Assembly: GCA_951828385.1 (NCBI GenBank)
Contig: OX639973.1
Location: 6,116,845 to 6,180,844, forward strand
DNA: 64,000 nt
Source of the DNA: an uncultured Poribacteria bacterium
GTDB taxonomy: Bacteria; Poribacteria; WGA-4E; WGA-3G
Direction: 5' to 3'
The notes beneath the pieces were generated by a model. It was not told where the DNA came from and searched no databases. It saw only the letters and a list, made by a program, of their open reading frames with translations. Position numbers and translations under genes: made by a program. This document shows positions 15,991 to 25,007 of this stretch, piece by piece. Within the stretch, counting starts at the first letter, position 1, and each line of letters starts with the position of its first letter.

Positions 15991-17577
15991 TCATTGATCG
16001 AGCAGTTGAGTTCCAGGGGGTGATAAATTGACCTCTGGTGGTTCTGGAGGATCTGGCGGTGGCACCGTACTGTTGAGGTCCCCATAACAGAGTGCGAAGC
16101 CGCCCTCGCCAAACCATGAACCCAGTGATAGTAAGTAATTGTCGATGTTGCCGTGTGCTAAAAAATCTGCTCGCTTGACGTGATCATGCCGCGCGAAGAA
16201 GTAGTGGCGATCCCCTTGCCATCGCAGTTTACCGTTCCTTGAAATACGATAGGAGGTGTTCGGTATGGCTTCCATATCCTCGGGATTGCCATACTCGATC
16301 GGTATTTTGAGTTCGGTGATGAAATCCGCCATTGAACCGCCTTCTCGGTAATAGGCGAGGATGTCGTTCCAGTCTGCGAGTCGTACGCCTTCACCGAGGT
16401 ACGCTTTACATTCAGCCTTGAGGTCTTGAGTTTCGTCCAGATTGTGGGCAACGACGTGGAACTTTTGGTAGCTTACTAAAACCTGGATACCTTGCTCGTG
16501 ACCTTCGCACGTAAAACGTTGGTTACCGGTGGTCGTATCCCATGCGATAATGGTGCCATCTTTACTGGCTGTGAGTAGCGTCAATTCGTCAGGCGAAAAT
16601 GCCAATCTGTAAACAGAGTTTTCGTGTCCTTTTAAATCCATGATGTTTTGATATGCACCGATTGCATAATCCCAGTGTTGCACCTCGCCAACGGTATAAT
16701 GCCACAAGCGAACCCCCTCACGATGCCCACTGCTAAGAAATCTACCCTTCGGCGAAAATGCTAACGCATGCGTTGAGATGCGACCCCGCCACCGCAGTGT
16801 CGATTGTAGGGTGCCGGATTCAGTATCCCACACACGGATTGTCTCATACTCATCACCACTGACTAATGTCTTGCTGTCGGGTGAAAACGTTAGCGCAGTA
16901 ACCCATCGTTTATGACCCCTCAAAGTATGCAAGCGTTCTCCTGTCTTACCATCCCACAATTGGATTGAGAAGTCTTTATCTTGCCAATTGGGTATTGTGA
17001 TAGCCAGAAAACGCCCATTCGGTGAGAGTTCAGTTAGCCAAAGATCACTCCAACTTTCAAAATATAATCTTATATCTGTAACAAGTACGGGAAGTGTTTC
17101 GGGGCGAATCTCCCATACCTGAACACGCCCAAAAGAGCCTGCACAGGCGAGTTTCGTGCCATCCTCAGAAAAAAATAGAGAGGAGATGCCCGTAGCGGAC
17201 GGTAGCGTTGTGACAAGTTGTCCAGCAGCTTGGTCCCACAACTGCACTTCTCCACGTCCGTTACTGCCCGTTGCACAAGCGAGGACGTTCCCATCTGGTG
17301 AGAAGGCAACTTTCCCGTAACCGCGGTCAGGTTGCTTAAGCACGGTGATTTCTGCCCCAGTTCTCGCATCATATATCCAGATGCCGATACTGGTAGCGAC
17401 AGCAAATTGCGTGCCATCTGGGGAAAATGTGATGTCACTTGCCGCCCCTTTGCCAATCCGCATTTTGGCACCTTCTGGTAAGTGCCATTGTGTAGAGTCG
17501 GCGGCGAGGCTTCGGTTTGACAGGAATAGATTTGAAATTAAAAGCAAAGCGATATAGAAAAGTATAGATTTTTTCAT
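15991..17577 (-). CDS. Exported WD40 propeller with unrelated C-terminal domain
   Basis: This is the last of four tandem exported WD40 proteins. It has a signal peptide (about 1-25, ending near SLAAD) and then the family's shared start WHLPEGAKMRIGKG. Seven WD40 repeats (FSPDG...WD) follow, to about residue 360, enough for one seven-bladed propeller. From there the sequence stops matching its neighbour. A non-WD domain of about 130 residues follows, with GVRLADWNDILAYYREGG, RHYFFARHDHVKRADF and GSWFGEGGFALCYGD, and the tail is Pro-rich. WD40 propellers are protein-interaction platforms; partners here are unknown. It is likely co-transcribed with the three upstream genes, 50 bases downstream of the 674-residue paralogue. 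Confidence 0.85.
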   Translation of the reverse strand: MKKSILFYIALLLISNLFLSNRSLAADSTQWHLPEGAKMRIGKGAASDITFSPDGTQFAVATSIGIWIYDARTGAEITVLKQPDRGYGKVAFSPDGNVLACATGSNGRGEVQLWDQAAGQLVTTLPSATGISSLFFSEDGTKLACAGSFGRVQVWEIRPETLPVLVTDIRLYFESWSDLWLTELSPNGRFLAITIPNWQDKDFSIQLWDGKTGERLHTLRGHKRWVTALTFSPDSKTLVSGDEYETIRVWDTESGTLQSTLRWRGRISTHALAFSPKGRFLSSGHREGVRLWHYTVGEVQHWDYAIGAYQNIMDLKGHENSVYRLAFSPDELTLLTASKDGTIIAWDTTTGNQRFTCEGHEQGIQVLVSYQKFHVVAHNLDETQDLKAECKAYLGEGVRLADWNDILAYYREGGSMADFITELKIPIEYGNPEDMEAIPNTSYRISRNGKLRWQGDRHYFFARHDHVKRADFLAHGNIDNYLLSLGSWFGEGGFALCYGDLNSTVPPPDPPEPPEVNLSPPGTQLLDQ

Positions 17578-17627
17578 TTCAAAAATCCTTTTTGTGGTAT
17601 TGGTGATACGCTATAGTTGTCCGGTGA

Positions 17628-19652
17628 TCACCTATTACCGGTTTTCTTAAGTGTTTCCCAGTCCCATACTAAGATTGTGCCGTCCCAAAAACTGGAGCTA
17701 ACGAGGGTCCTACCATCTGGGGAAAATTTCAGCACGTTGATCCACCGTGTGTGCCCCGTATGGGTGGACAATAGCCCACCGGTGCGGACATCCCATAATT
17801 CGAGGATACCGTCCCAATTCCCGGCGACAAGGGTGCTGCCGTCCGGTGAAAAAACCAGGGTTGATATCTGTGCACTCAACTTCCGACGGTTGGGACGAAG
17901 TTGGGTGCCGGTTGCGGTGTCCCAGAAAAAGATTTCATTACCGCCGCTTGCGAGGATTTTCCCATCGGGTGAAAATGCGACTGCGGCGACCCATGCCTTA
18001 TGTGCTGTGGATGTAAAAAGCAACGTGCCGTCTGCCACGCGCCACAAGCAGAGTGTCCTGTCTTCATCACCGCTTGCAAGCATCTTTCCATCTGGTGAAA
18101 ATGCCAATGTCCCAAGCCAATGATTATGTCCATTAACTGTAAACCGATGTCGAATTTTTTGGGATTCAATAAGGTTCCACACGTGAACCAAACCGTCTTC
18201 GCCTCCTGTTGCCAACATCTCCCCATCTACGGAGAATGCCATTCTAACATTTAAACCGTCTTTCGGAAACCCGTCTAAGGAAAATCGATCAATGACTTGT
18301 GGCGGTGTCGTGGTAAGATCCCACAAAGAGCATCTGCCTCCTGAACTACGCGCGGCAACCGTCTTACCGTTCAGTGATATAGCCATTGGTGTGGGGCCTC
18401 GGGAACCTGTCAGAAAATCGGTAGACAGCAGCTGCCCTGTGTTAGTATTCCATTGGTGTCGCTGAACTATCCCACGTGGATTGAATGGTTTATTCAGGCT
18501 TATGAGGGTATTTCCATCTTGAGAAAATACCAATCCTTTAATACCTTCAAGATGTCCCGTGCAGGTAAAGCGATGGTTACCGGTAGCAGTATCCCACGCT
18601 TGTATTGTACCGTCTTTACTTCCAGTGAGGAGCGTTTTTCCGTCTGGCGAAAATATCAACTTAGAAACATGATCTTTATGTCCGAGAAACTCTAAAGTGT
18701 GTTGATAATCACCAAGAGCGTCGTCTGTCTGTTGTTTCGGTTTGACTGTGTTATCCCATAACTTGGCACCATCGCGATGTGCACTTGCCATGAACCTACC
18801 GCTTGGCGAAAACGCTAACGCGTAGGTTGTAGTGCCACGTTTCCAGTTTAATGTAGCCTTAAGTTTCCCAGTAGCCGTATCCCATAGCCGAATCGTCTCG
18901 TATTCATCACCACTCACCAGCGTCTTACTATCGGTTGAGAACGCTATAGACTTAACCCATCGTGTGTGTCCGGTTAAGGTGTCTAACTGTTTTCCAGTGG
19001 TAGCGTCCCACAATTTGATCGGAAAATTTTTATTTTTCCATGTTTGTGCACTTGGCTCTGCAATTGCAAGGAAGTTTCCATTTGGTGAGAGTTGCATCAA
19101 TGTTATGGTCGACCAGCTTGCTTGCCGTCCACCTATGTGCAAAATAATTGGTGGTTTTGTATTTTCGCCAAGTTCCCACACACGAATTTTGTTATCCCAA
19201 CTGGCTCCTATAAGTTTCGTGCCATCTTCAGAGAAAACGAGTGCTCTAAGATCCGGGTATCGCGGGCCGGGAACCTCTTTGAAAGTGACTATGGGTTTGC
19301 CGGTGGTTACATCCCACAGTCTACCAACACCGCCTAACTCACCACTGGCAAGGATACGCCCATCCGGTGAGAACGCCATGGCTGTTACGTCACGTCCTTC
19401 CCCGGGAAGCACAGCGATTAAGGAGAGTTCCTCTCCGGTATGAGCATCATACATCCAGATACCAATAGCGGTTGAAACTGCGAACCACCTACCATTCGGT
19501 GAAAACTTGATGTCGTTTATTCTACCTTTTCCGAGTCGCATTTTCGCGCCTTCAGAAAAGTGCTCTTGTGTCTGCTCCTGCGCGAGACTCCAGTTTGAAA
19601 GATATACAATGATCAGTAGAAGAGCAATGTAAAACAGCCCCAGTTTTTTCAT
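17628..19652 (-). CDS. Exported double WD40 propeller protein
   Basis: The protein has 674 residues. An N-terminal signal peptide (about 1-24) precedes the shared segment HFSEGAKMRLGKG. I count 14 WD40 repeats, each with an F-S-P-(D/N)-G strand and a W-D or W-(E/N/R) ending, which would fold as two seven-bladed propellers. Blades 1-7 align closely with the 528-residue neighbour (GDEYETIRLWDTATG is nearly identical), so these two are the most recent duplicates. There is no enzyme domain, lipobox or transmembrane anchor apart from the signal. Location is periplasmic or extracellular. Function unknown; a scaffold or binding role is inferred from fold. Confidence 0.87.
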   Translation of the reverse strand: MKKLGLFYIALLLIIVYLSNWSLAQEQTQEHFSEGAKMRLGKGRINDIKFSPNGRWFAVSTAIGIWMYDAHTGEELSLIAVLPGEGRDVTAMAFSPDGRILASGELGGVGRLWDVTTGKPIVTFKEVPGPRYPDLRALVFSEDGTKLIGASWDNKIRVWELGENTKPPIILHIGGRQASWSTITLMQLSPNGNFLAIAEPSAQTWKNKNFPIKLWDATTGKQLDTLTGHTRWVKSIAFSTDSKTLVSGDEYETIRLWDTATGKLKATLNWKRGTTTYALAFSPSGRFMASAHRDGAKLWDNTVKPKQQTDDALGDYQHTLEFLGHKDHVSKLIFSPDGKTLLTGSKDGTIQAWDTATGNHRFTCTGHLEGIKGLVFSQDGNTLISLNKPFNPRGIVQRHQWNTNTGQLLSTDFLTGSRGPTPMAISLNGKTVAARSSGGRCSLWDLTTTPPQVIDRFSLDGFPKDGLNVRMAFSVDGEMLATGGEDGLVHVWNLIESQKIRHRFTVNGHNHWLGTLAFSPDGKMLASGDEDRTLCLWRVADGTLLFTSTAHKAWVAAVAFSPDGKILASGGNEIFFWDTATGTQLRPNRRKLSAQISTLVFSPDGSTLVAGNWDGILELWDVRTGGLLSTHTGHTRWINVLKFSPDGRTLVSSSFWDGTILVWDWETLKKTGNR

Positions 19653-19702
19653 AAAGAAATCTCCGTTTTGTGAAAGACATTTTACGAGTGTGAGTCGAGC
19701 CT

Positions 19703-21661
19703 TTATCTATTTTTCTCCATGATGTTCTTCAGATCCCAGACAAGGATTGTGCCATCGGAACCGCCGCTGGAAAGCGTGTCGCTGTCAGGTGAAAATGTGA
19801 GTTCATTGACAGGACCGACGTGTCCTATGAGTGGGTCCCGTATCAGCGTATATGCGCTTGCGTCCCATAACCGTATAGAACCATTCGTACTGCCGTTTGC
19901 GATCGTTTTTCCATCTGGTGAGAACGTCAATGCAGTAACGCTACCGGCGTGCCCTATGAAAGTTGAGAGGTGTTTGCCGGTTGTGACATCCCATGAATAA
20001 ATGCCGCCGTCTCTATGACCACTGACAATTGTTCTACCATCCGGTGAGAATGTCAATGCGCCAATTTCAGTGGTGTGTTCCCCCAGTAGAACCTTTTTAC
20101 GTCCAATGTCTATAGTATCCCATAGGACAATAATTGCCTCACCTTTCGCTGCAGTCGCAACGGTTTTCCCATCCGGTGAGAATGTCAACGCCCTAATTTC
20201 GTCCGTATGGCCTTGGAGTATAGCCATACGCCGTTGGTTCGGCACATCCCATAATTCGATTGTACCACCGCGACTCCCACTGGCAAGAGTTTTATCGTCT
20301 GGGGAGAATGCCAGCGCATCAATAAACCCTTTATGTGCTGTTTTGAAAGTCGCGAAAAAGTCTTTCGTATCTACATTCCACAACCTTATATTCTTTCCAA
20401 CACTCCCGATTGCTACCGTTTTGCCATCTTGAGAGAAAGCGAAACCGAAGGCAAACCACCGGTATTTGACAGGAATTAGTTGCTGATCTTCGGACTCAGT
20501 GTTCCATAATTGCAGTGTGCAGTCGAAGCTGCCACTCGCAAGTGTTTTGCCGTCTTCAAGAAAACCGAGGGATTTGATCGCTTCAATGTGCCCTTCTGTC
20601 ATTAAGTGCGATTTTCCGGTGTCAACATTCCATAACCTGATTGTGCTATCACGGCTTGCACTGACCAAAGTTGTTCCGTCTGCAGTGAAAGCTAAAGCTT
20701 CAATAGGGCGTTTGTGTTCGGTGAGGGTACGGCTGTCAGATAACCGTTTACCCCGAATGGAGCCCAGCAGACGTGGCAGCGTCAGTTGATCGCCGCCAGC
20801 AGCGATGTTCCAGAGTCGGATATCGCCACTCGAATCACCGCTCGCTAAGGTTTTTCCATCTGGTGAAAAAGTGAGGGCATCAACTTTACGGGTGTGTCCA
20901 TCGAGTCTGGACATTTGGCTGCCGGTTTTTACATCCCATAATCGGATTGTCGTAAATCCACCGATAAGTGTTTTGCTATCGGGCGAGAACGCTAAAGCCC
21001 AAGCGAGATCTTCGTCTCCTTCTATAGTATGTTTCAAGGTTTCCGTCTGTGTATCCCAGATAAACATTCTGTTTCTACTTGCACTTGCAACGAAACGGAG
21101 ATTAGGGGACACTGCCAATGCCAGTTCATTGATTGAATCTTGTTGTCCTACAAAGTGTGAAACCTCATGCCCTGTGTCAATATCCCATACATAGAACAGG
21201 ATCCCCCTGTCCCAACCCACGCTGGCAAGTGTTTTACCGTCTTCCGAAAATGCTAACATTTCAACTGAACCTGTACCTTTCGCCATGGTGGATAGATGTG
21301 TGCCAATGGTGGTGTCCCATAATTGAATTGCGCCGTCCCGGGACCGACCGCCAGTAGCAAGTATTTTACCATCCGGTGAGAAGGCTACGGTTCTGACGTT
21401 TTTAGGGTGTTTGTTGAGTAAGGCAATTTCCGCACCGGTGCGCGCGTCATACACCCAAACACCGATACTTGTTGCGACTGCCAATTGGGTGCCATCGGGT
21501 GAGAATTTCACATCACTTAGTGTGCCTTTTCCAAGACGAGCTTTCGCACCTTCGGGTAAATACCAACGCGCATATTCTTGGGCAAAGCTTCCATTTGAGA
21601 AAAGTTCAACAATCAACAGGAGGCCTATGAAAAACAGTCCCGTCTTTCTCATTAATCGCAT
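19703..21661 (-). CDS. Exported double WD40 propeller protein
   Basis: This is a 652-residue member of the four-gene array. A signal peptide (about 1-28) precedes the shared segment YLPEGAKARLGKG, and 14 WD40 repeats fill the rest. Several blades have the full GH...D...WD pattern, such as LDGHTRKVDALTFSPDGKT. It differs from the others in two long loops around blades 6 and 9. The reading frame is intact. It begins 34 bases after the stop of the upstream 661-residue paralogue, consistent with one transcript. No catalytic domain is visible; the role is unknown. Confidence 0.87.
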   Translation of the reverse strand: MRLMRKTGLFFIGLLLIVELFSNGSFAQEYARWYLPEGAKARLGKGTLSDVKFSPDGTQLAVATSIGVWVYDARTGAEIALLNKHPKNVRTVAFSPDGKILATGGRSRDGAIQLWDTTIGTHLSTMAKGTGSVEMLAFSEDGKTLASVGWDRGILFYVWDIDTGHEVSHFVGQQDSINELALAVSPNLRFVASASRNRMFIWDTQTETLKHTIEGDEDLAWALAFSPDSKTLIGGFTTIRLWDVKTGSQMSRLDGHTRKVDALTFSPDGKTLASGDSSGDIRLWNIAAGGDQLTLPRLLGSIRGKRLSDSRTLTEHKRPIEALAFTADGTTLVSASRDSTIRLWNVDTGKSHLMTEGHIEAIKSLGFLEDGKTLASGSFDCTLQLWNTESEDQQLIPVKYRWFAFGFAFSQDGKTVAIGSVGKNIRLWNVDTKDFFATFKTAHKGFIDALAFSPDDKTLASGSRGGTIELWDVPNQRRMAILQGHTDEIRALTFSPDGKTVATAAKGEAIIVLWDTIDIGRKKVLLGEHTTEIGALTFSPDGRTIVSGHRDGGIYSWDVTTGKHLSTFIGHAGSVTALTFSPDGKTIANGSTNGSIRLWDASAYTLIRDPLIGHVGPVNELTFSPDSDTLSSGGSDGTILVWDLKNIMEKNR

Positions 21662-21695
21662 CTCCTTTTTTGTTCATTTTATCAGGGAGTCATCT

Positions 21696-23681
21696 CTACC
21701 GTGCCATATCCCAAAGAAGGACAGTCCCATCATTACTCCCACTAGCGAGTGTTTTGCCATCTGGCGAAAACATCAACACATAAATGATGCCTTGATGCCC
21801 CCTAAGCATAGAGTGTGGTTGAAAAGTTGTCTCTAACTTCCAAAGGAGGATCATACTGCCGCTCACACTAGCGAGTGTTTTGCCGTCTGGAGAAAAGGCT
21901 AACGCCTCAACATTCAGGGCGACATCAGGGTTACTGATCGGGGTACCTGTGTTGACATCCCAGAGTCGGAGCTCGTCCGTGGCTCCACTTGCGAGTGTTT
22001 TGCCGTCTGGCGAAAAAGTTAATGCCCTAATAGATTTTGTATGTCCTGTGAGATTGGCAAGTTGGTTGCCGGTCTTGACATCCCATAAGATAATAGCTGC
22101 ATCTTCGCCGCCACTGGCGAGGATCTTACTGTCTGGAGAGAATATGTATTCACTCACAGCACCTATGTGACCTTCAAGGGTAAACAGATGGTCACCGAAG
22201 TCCGTTTGCCAGAGCTCTATCTTATTTGTGGTAAGGATTTCGCCACCTCTACCAGCGAGGAATTTTCCGTCTGGTGAAAATACCAATGGCAACAAACGTA
22301 CCATGCGCTCTGTTGGCATAGCAGACAGCTGCTGTAAAGTTGTAGCGTCCCAGACCTGAATTGTACCCCGAAGACCACCGCCAGCAAGTTTTTTAATGCC
22401 CGGAGAGATTGTTAGTTGGCGAATAGGGGTAAGGATATCACCTTGTCCGGGTGTAAGGATCGCGTGTTGGGTGGCGTTTTCTACATTCCAGACGCGTATC
22501 CTTTCTTCAAACCTATCGCCACTGGCGAGGTATTTGCTATCTTCGGAAAAGGCAAGAACGCTGACTGAATCGGTGTGTGCTCCGAGAACTAAAGATTGCT
22601 GATAGAGACCGCTTTCAACGTCCCAGACATGAAGGGTGCCGTCGCTGCTTGCACTGACGAGTTGTTTACCGCCTTTAGAAAATCTCGCTGAGTAAACATC
22701 GTCCCGACGATTTGGCAGATACGCCTTATTAAGTTCTTTGAGTTTTAGGATAGGCGCTACGAGTTGAGGGTGTTTATCTGGCGGTGTAGGTAGACTTTTC
22801 TGTTCAGTGCCAGTGCGAACATCCCATATCCGCATACTCCCCGAACTCACAGTGACAAGTGTTTTACCATCTGGCGAAAACACTATTTCACGAATTCGGT
22901 TCGCAAGTCCTTTGAGTGTTTTCTGGAGTGTCCCGGTTTCTACGTCCCACAGATGTACCCTGCGATCCAATCCGCCACCACTCGCAAGTGTTTTGCCATC
23001 TGGCGAAAAGACAAGTTGTGTGACGGATCCCAAATCCGTGTCATCTGCATGAAGTAATTCGCCGGTGTCGGCATTCCAGAGTCGCAGGGCGATCCCCGCA
23101 CTCGCAAGGATTTTGCCGTCTGGCGAAAATGCGACTGCATTGACTGCGCCAGGATGTCCCGTCAGACTGTTGATATATTTACCCGTGCCAACATCCCATA
23201 AACGTACCGTCCAGTCTCCTGCCGCGGTGGCGAGTTTCGTCCTGTCGGGTGAAAGGGCAATTCCTTTAATTACGTCGGGATGTTCGTCCAGCATTGCAAA
23301 CGCGGTACCTGTTGCAGTATCCCAGACGTAAACCGTGCTCCCGTGGGCACTGGCGATAATTAATGCATCAGCGGAGAAGGTTAGTGCCTCCGGGGGTCTC
23401 GTCGGCAGAAACTTTTCCATTTCGCCAGTCTGTATCCCGCTGAACAGCGAGACGGCTTCGGTAGTATGCGCGTCATAGACCCAGATGCCGATGGACGTTG
23501 GCACTGCTACTCGCGTGCCGTCCGGTGAAAATATGATGTTGTTTAATTTACCTCTGCCCAGACGTGCTTTCGCACCTTCCGGTAAATGCCATTGTGCTGC
23601 ATATTCTTGTGCGAAGCTGCTTGATAGCAGTAGACACGGAATTAAGAGACACACAATATAGAGAAGTTTTGTCTTTTTCAT
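21696..23681 (-). CDS. Exported double WD40 propeller protein, first gene of array
   Basis: This 661-residue protein is the promoter-proximal gene of the WD40 array. It has a signal peptide (about 1-24), then the shared segment WHLPEGAKARLGRG, then 14 recognisable WD40 repeats. Repeats 10-14 are the most regular (IRALTFSPDGKTLASG and similar), and the last ends in WDMAR at the C-terminus, closing the second propeller. AAGGAACCCGAACTT just upstream of the ATG gives a ribosome site. No anchor or enzyme domain is seen. The four proteins have diverged well beyond simple copies, so the array is old and kept. Confidence 0.87.
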   Translation of the reverse strand: MKKTKLLYIVCLLIPCLLLSSSFAQEYAAQWHLPEGAKARLGRGKLNNIIFSPDGTRVAVPTSIGIWVYDAHTTEAVSLFSGIQTGEMEKFLPTRPPEALTFSADALIIASAHGSTVYVWDTATGTAFAMLDEHPDVIKGIALSPDRTKLATAAGDWTVRLWDVGTGKYINSLTGHPGAVNAVAFSPDGKILASAGIALRLWNADTGELLHADDTDLGSVTQLVFSPDGKTLASGGGLDRRVHLWDVETGTLQKTLKGLANRIREIVFSPDGKTLVTVSSGSMRIWDVRTGTEQKSLPTPPDKHPQLVAPILKLKELNKAYLPNRRDDVYSARFSKGGKQLVSASSDGTLHVWDVESGLYQQSLVLGAHTDSVSVLAFSEDSKYLASGDRFEERIRVWNVENATQHAILTPGQGDILTPIRQLTISPGIKKLAGGGLRGTIQVWDATTLQQLSAMPTERMVRLLPLVFSPDGKFLAGRGGEILTTNKIELWQTDFGDHLFTLEGHIGAVSEYIFSPDSKILASGGEDAAIILWDVKTGNQLANLTGHTKSIRALTFSPDGKTLASGATDELRLWDVNTGTPISNPDVALNVEALAFSPDGKTLASVSGSMILLWKLETTFQPHSMLRGHQGIIYVLMFSPDGKTLASGSNDGTVLLWDMAR

Positions 23682-24004
23682 AAGTTCGGGTTCCTTTTTT
23701 CGAGAGATTTCATCTCTGGAGAATCTATATCATATTGATGAGCAAAATCCGTGCCTATCTGAATAATACCTGACAACTGACTTTTAGCACGATACCCAGA
23801 GAAGCTGCACAAAATCGGGCAGACTTTGTACACAATTGCACCAAAAGGGGCAAATCGCATTCACTGCTACTGTTGTAATTTATCACAAAGCCACCAGAAT
23901 TGCAAGCACCCCGTCAACAACTGTAGGAGCGACCTCCTATTCGCGATATCTCCTTCCTGATTGCTAACACCCGACTGCTAATTGCTGATTGCTGATAAAA
24001 AAAC
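23682..24004. other. Gene-free stretch upstream of the WD40 array and reductase
   Basis: This is a divergent intergenic region. It contains loose copies of the CTGACAACTGA-type unit near 23771 and a run of TTGCTAA/CTGCTAATTGCTGATT-type units near 23960-23997. The minus-strand promoter of the WD40 array should lie here, but I could not pick one with confidence. No coding signal is evident. Confidence 0.5.
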
Positions 24005-24033
24005 TTGATATAGGTTTTTGTTTTCCGTATAAT
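24005..24033 (+). promoter_or_regulatory. Sigma-70-type promoter for the reductase
   Basis: TTGATA at 24005-24010 and TATAAT at 24028-24033 with a 17-base spacer, 54 bases before the start codon at 24088. Confidence 0.75.
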
Positions 24034-24087
24034 ATGTGAAAAGCCAATCGAAAATTTTACTATTTTCTATTTTTGAAGGGAACGATT

Positions 24088-24858
24088 ATGCAAAGAAGAC
24101 GCGCCAGAACGCAATATTGTAAAGGTGAACTCATTGAACGTGAGGACTTCTCTGAAGATTTAGCCGCGTTCAAATTCCGTGTTGATAAGCAGTTACCGTT
24201 TATACCGGGACAATACGCGACTATCGGTTTTGAGGTTGACGGAAAGATCGTCCAACGTCCATATTCGATAGTCTCCTCCCCACACGAACCTTTTATGGAG
24301 GTTTTCGTGGAATTAGTGCCAGAAGGCGCAACCACCCCTCTATTTTGGGCATTGGAGTTGGGCGACACCGTGTTTATCCGCGAGCGTCTCGTCGGTAAGT
24401 TTGTATTGGACACAGAGAGCGGGATGACGCGCCACGTCATGGCAGGAACTGTGACCGGAGCCGCACCCTATATTAGCATCGCACGGACGCAAAAAATTGA
24501 GCAGGAACAGGGCAAAACAAGTCCACATCAGATCATAGCTATTGTCGGTGCAAGCCGTTCGTGGGAACTGGGGTATTATATGGATGAACTCAATGAACTC
24601 GCAGCGCAGGAGGAGTGGTTCACATTTGTGCCGACAGTGAGTCGTCCCTGGGAGGATCCTGACTGGCAAGGCGAAAGCGGACGTGCCGAAGATGTCATCC
24701 GAAAGTACGGCGATCAACTCGGATTTGACCATACCAACGCTGTCGTCTATGCGTGTGGACATCCGCAAATGATTGAGAATGCCAAAGCAATCTGGGCGCG
24801 CGCACGTTTCCCTGAAGAACGGATAAAAGAGGAAAAATTCTTTGTGATTAAAGAGTAA
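24088..24858 (+). CDS. Ferredoxin/flavodoxin-NADP+ reductase family protein
   Basis: This is an FAD-binding reductase of the ferredoxin-NADP+ reductase family, moving electrons between NADPH and ferredoxin or flavodoxin; cytoplasmic. FIPGQYATIG near 40-49 and RPYSIVSSP near 58-66 are the FAD site. GTVTGAAPYISI near 119-130 corresponds to the NADP-binding G-T-G-x-A-P loop with an altered start. VVYACGHPQMIENAK near 218-232 is the C-G-x-P-x-M motif. The final residues VIKE differ from plant-type enzymes that end in Tyr. Length 256 fits the bacterial Fpr type. The ATG at 24088 follows GAAGGGAAC. It is a single-gene transcript. Confidence 0.88.
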   Translation: MQRRRARTQYCKGELIEREDFSEDLAAFKFRVDKQLPFIPGQYATIGFEVDGKIVQRPYSIVSSPHEPFMEVFVELVPEGATTPLFWALELGDTVFIRERLVGKFVLDTESGMTRHVMAGTVTGAAPYISIARTQKIEQEQGKTSPHQIIAIVGASRSWELGYYMDELNELAAQEEWFTFVPTVSRPWEDPDWQGESGRAEDVIRKYGDQLGFDHTNAVVYACGHPQMIENAKAIWARARFPEERIKEEKFFVIKE

Positions 24859-24921
24859 TGTGGGTCGATAATTCTAATTCGCCCCGGGGTCCCCACCCGT
24901 TACTGGGAAGGGGGGCCGGTA

Positions 24922-24943
24922 GGTGCGGTTTCCTAACCGCACC
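24922..24943. repeat. GGTGCGGTT hairpin repeat between convergent genes
   Basis: GGTGCGGTT (24922-24930) and AACCGCACC (24935-24943) flank the loop TCCT. It lies between the convergent 3' ends of the reductase and the DUF4159 gene. A GC-rich stretch (GCCCCGGGGTCCCC, about 24881-24894) precedes it. It could assist termination in both directions but lacks a T-run. Confidence 0.75.
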
Positions 24944-25007
24944 GAACATCCCCAATAAATTACCGAACTAATTTTTTAATCCTCATCAAACGCGCCCTAT
25001 TTTTTCG

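Noticed and set aside
16158-16451. Open frame of 97 codons on the minus strand inside the 528-residue WD40 gene
   Set aside because: It overlaps the WD40 gene in another frame of the same strand, has no ribosome site and shows no protein-like composition.
15991-23681. CRISPR-like or satellite interpretation of the strongly repetitive 16-23.7 kb region
   Set aside because: The DNA repetition follows WD40 codon periods of about 120-130 bases inside four intact reading frames, not identical repeats with unique spacers.
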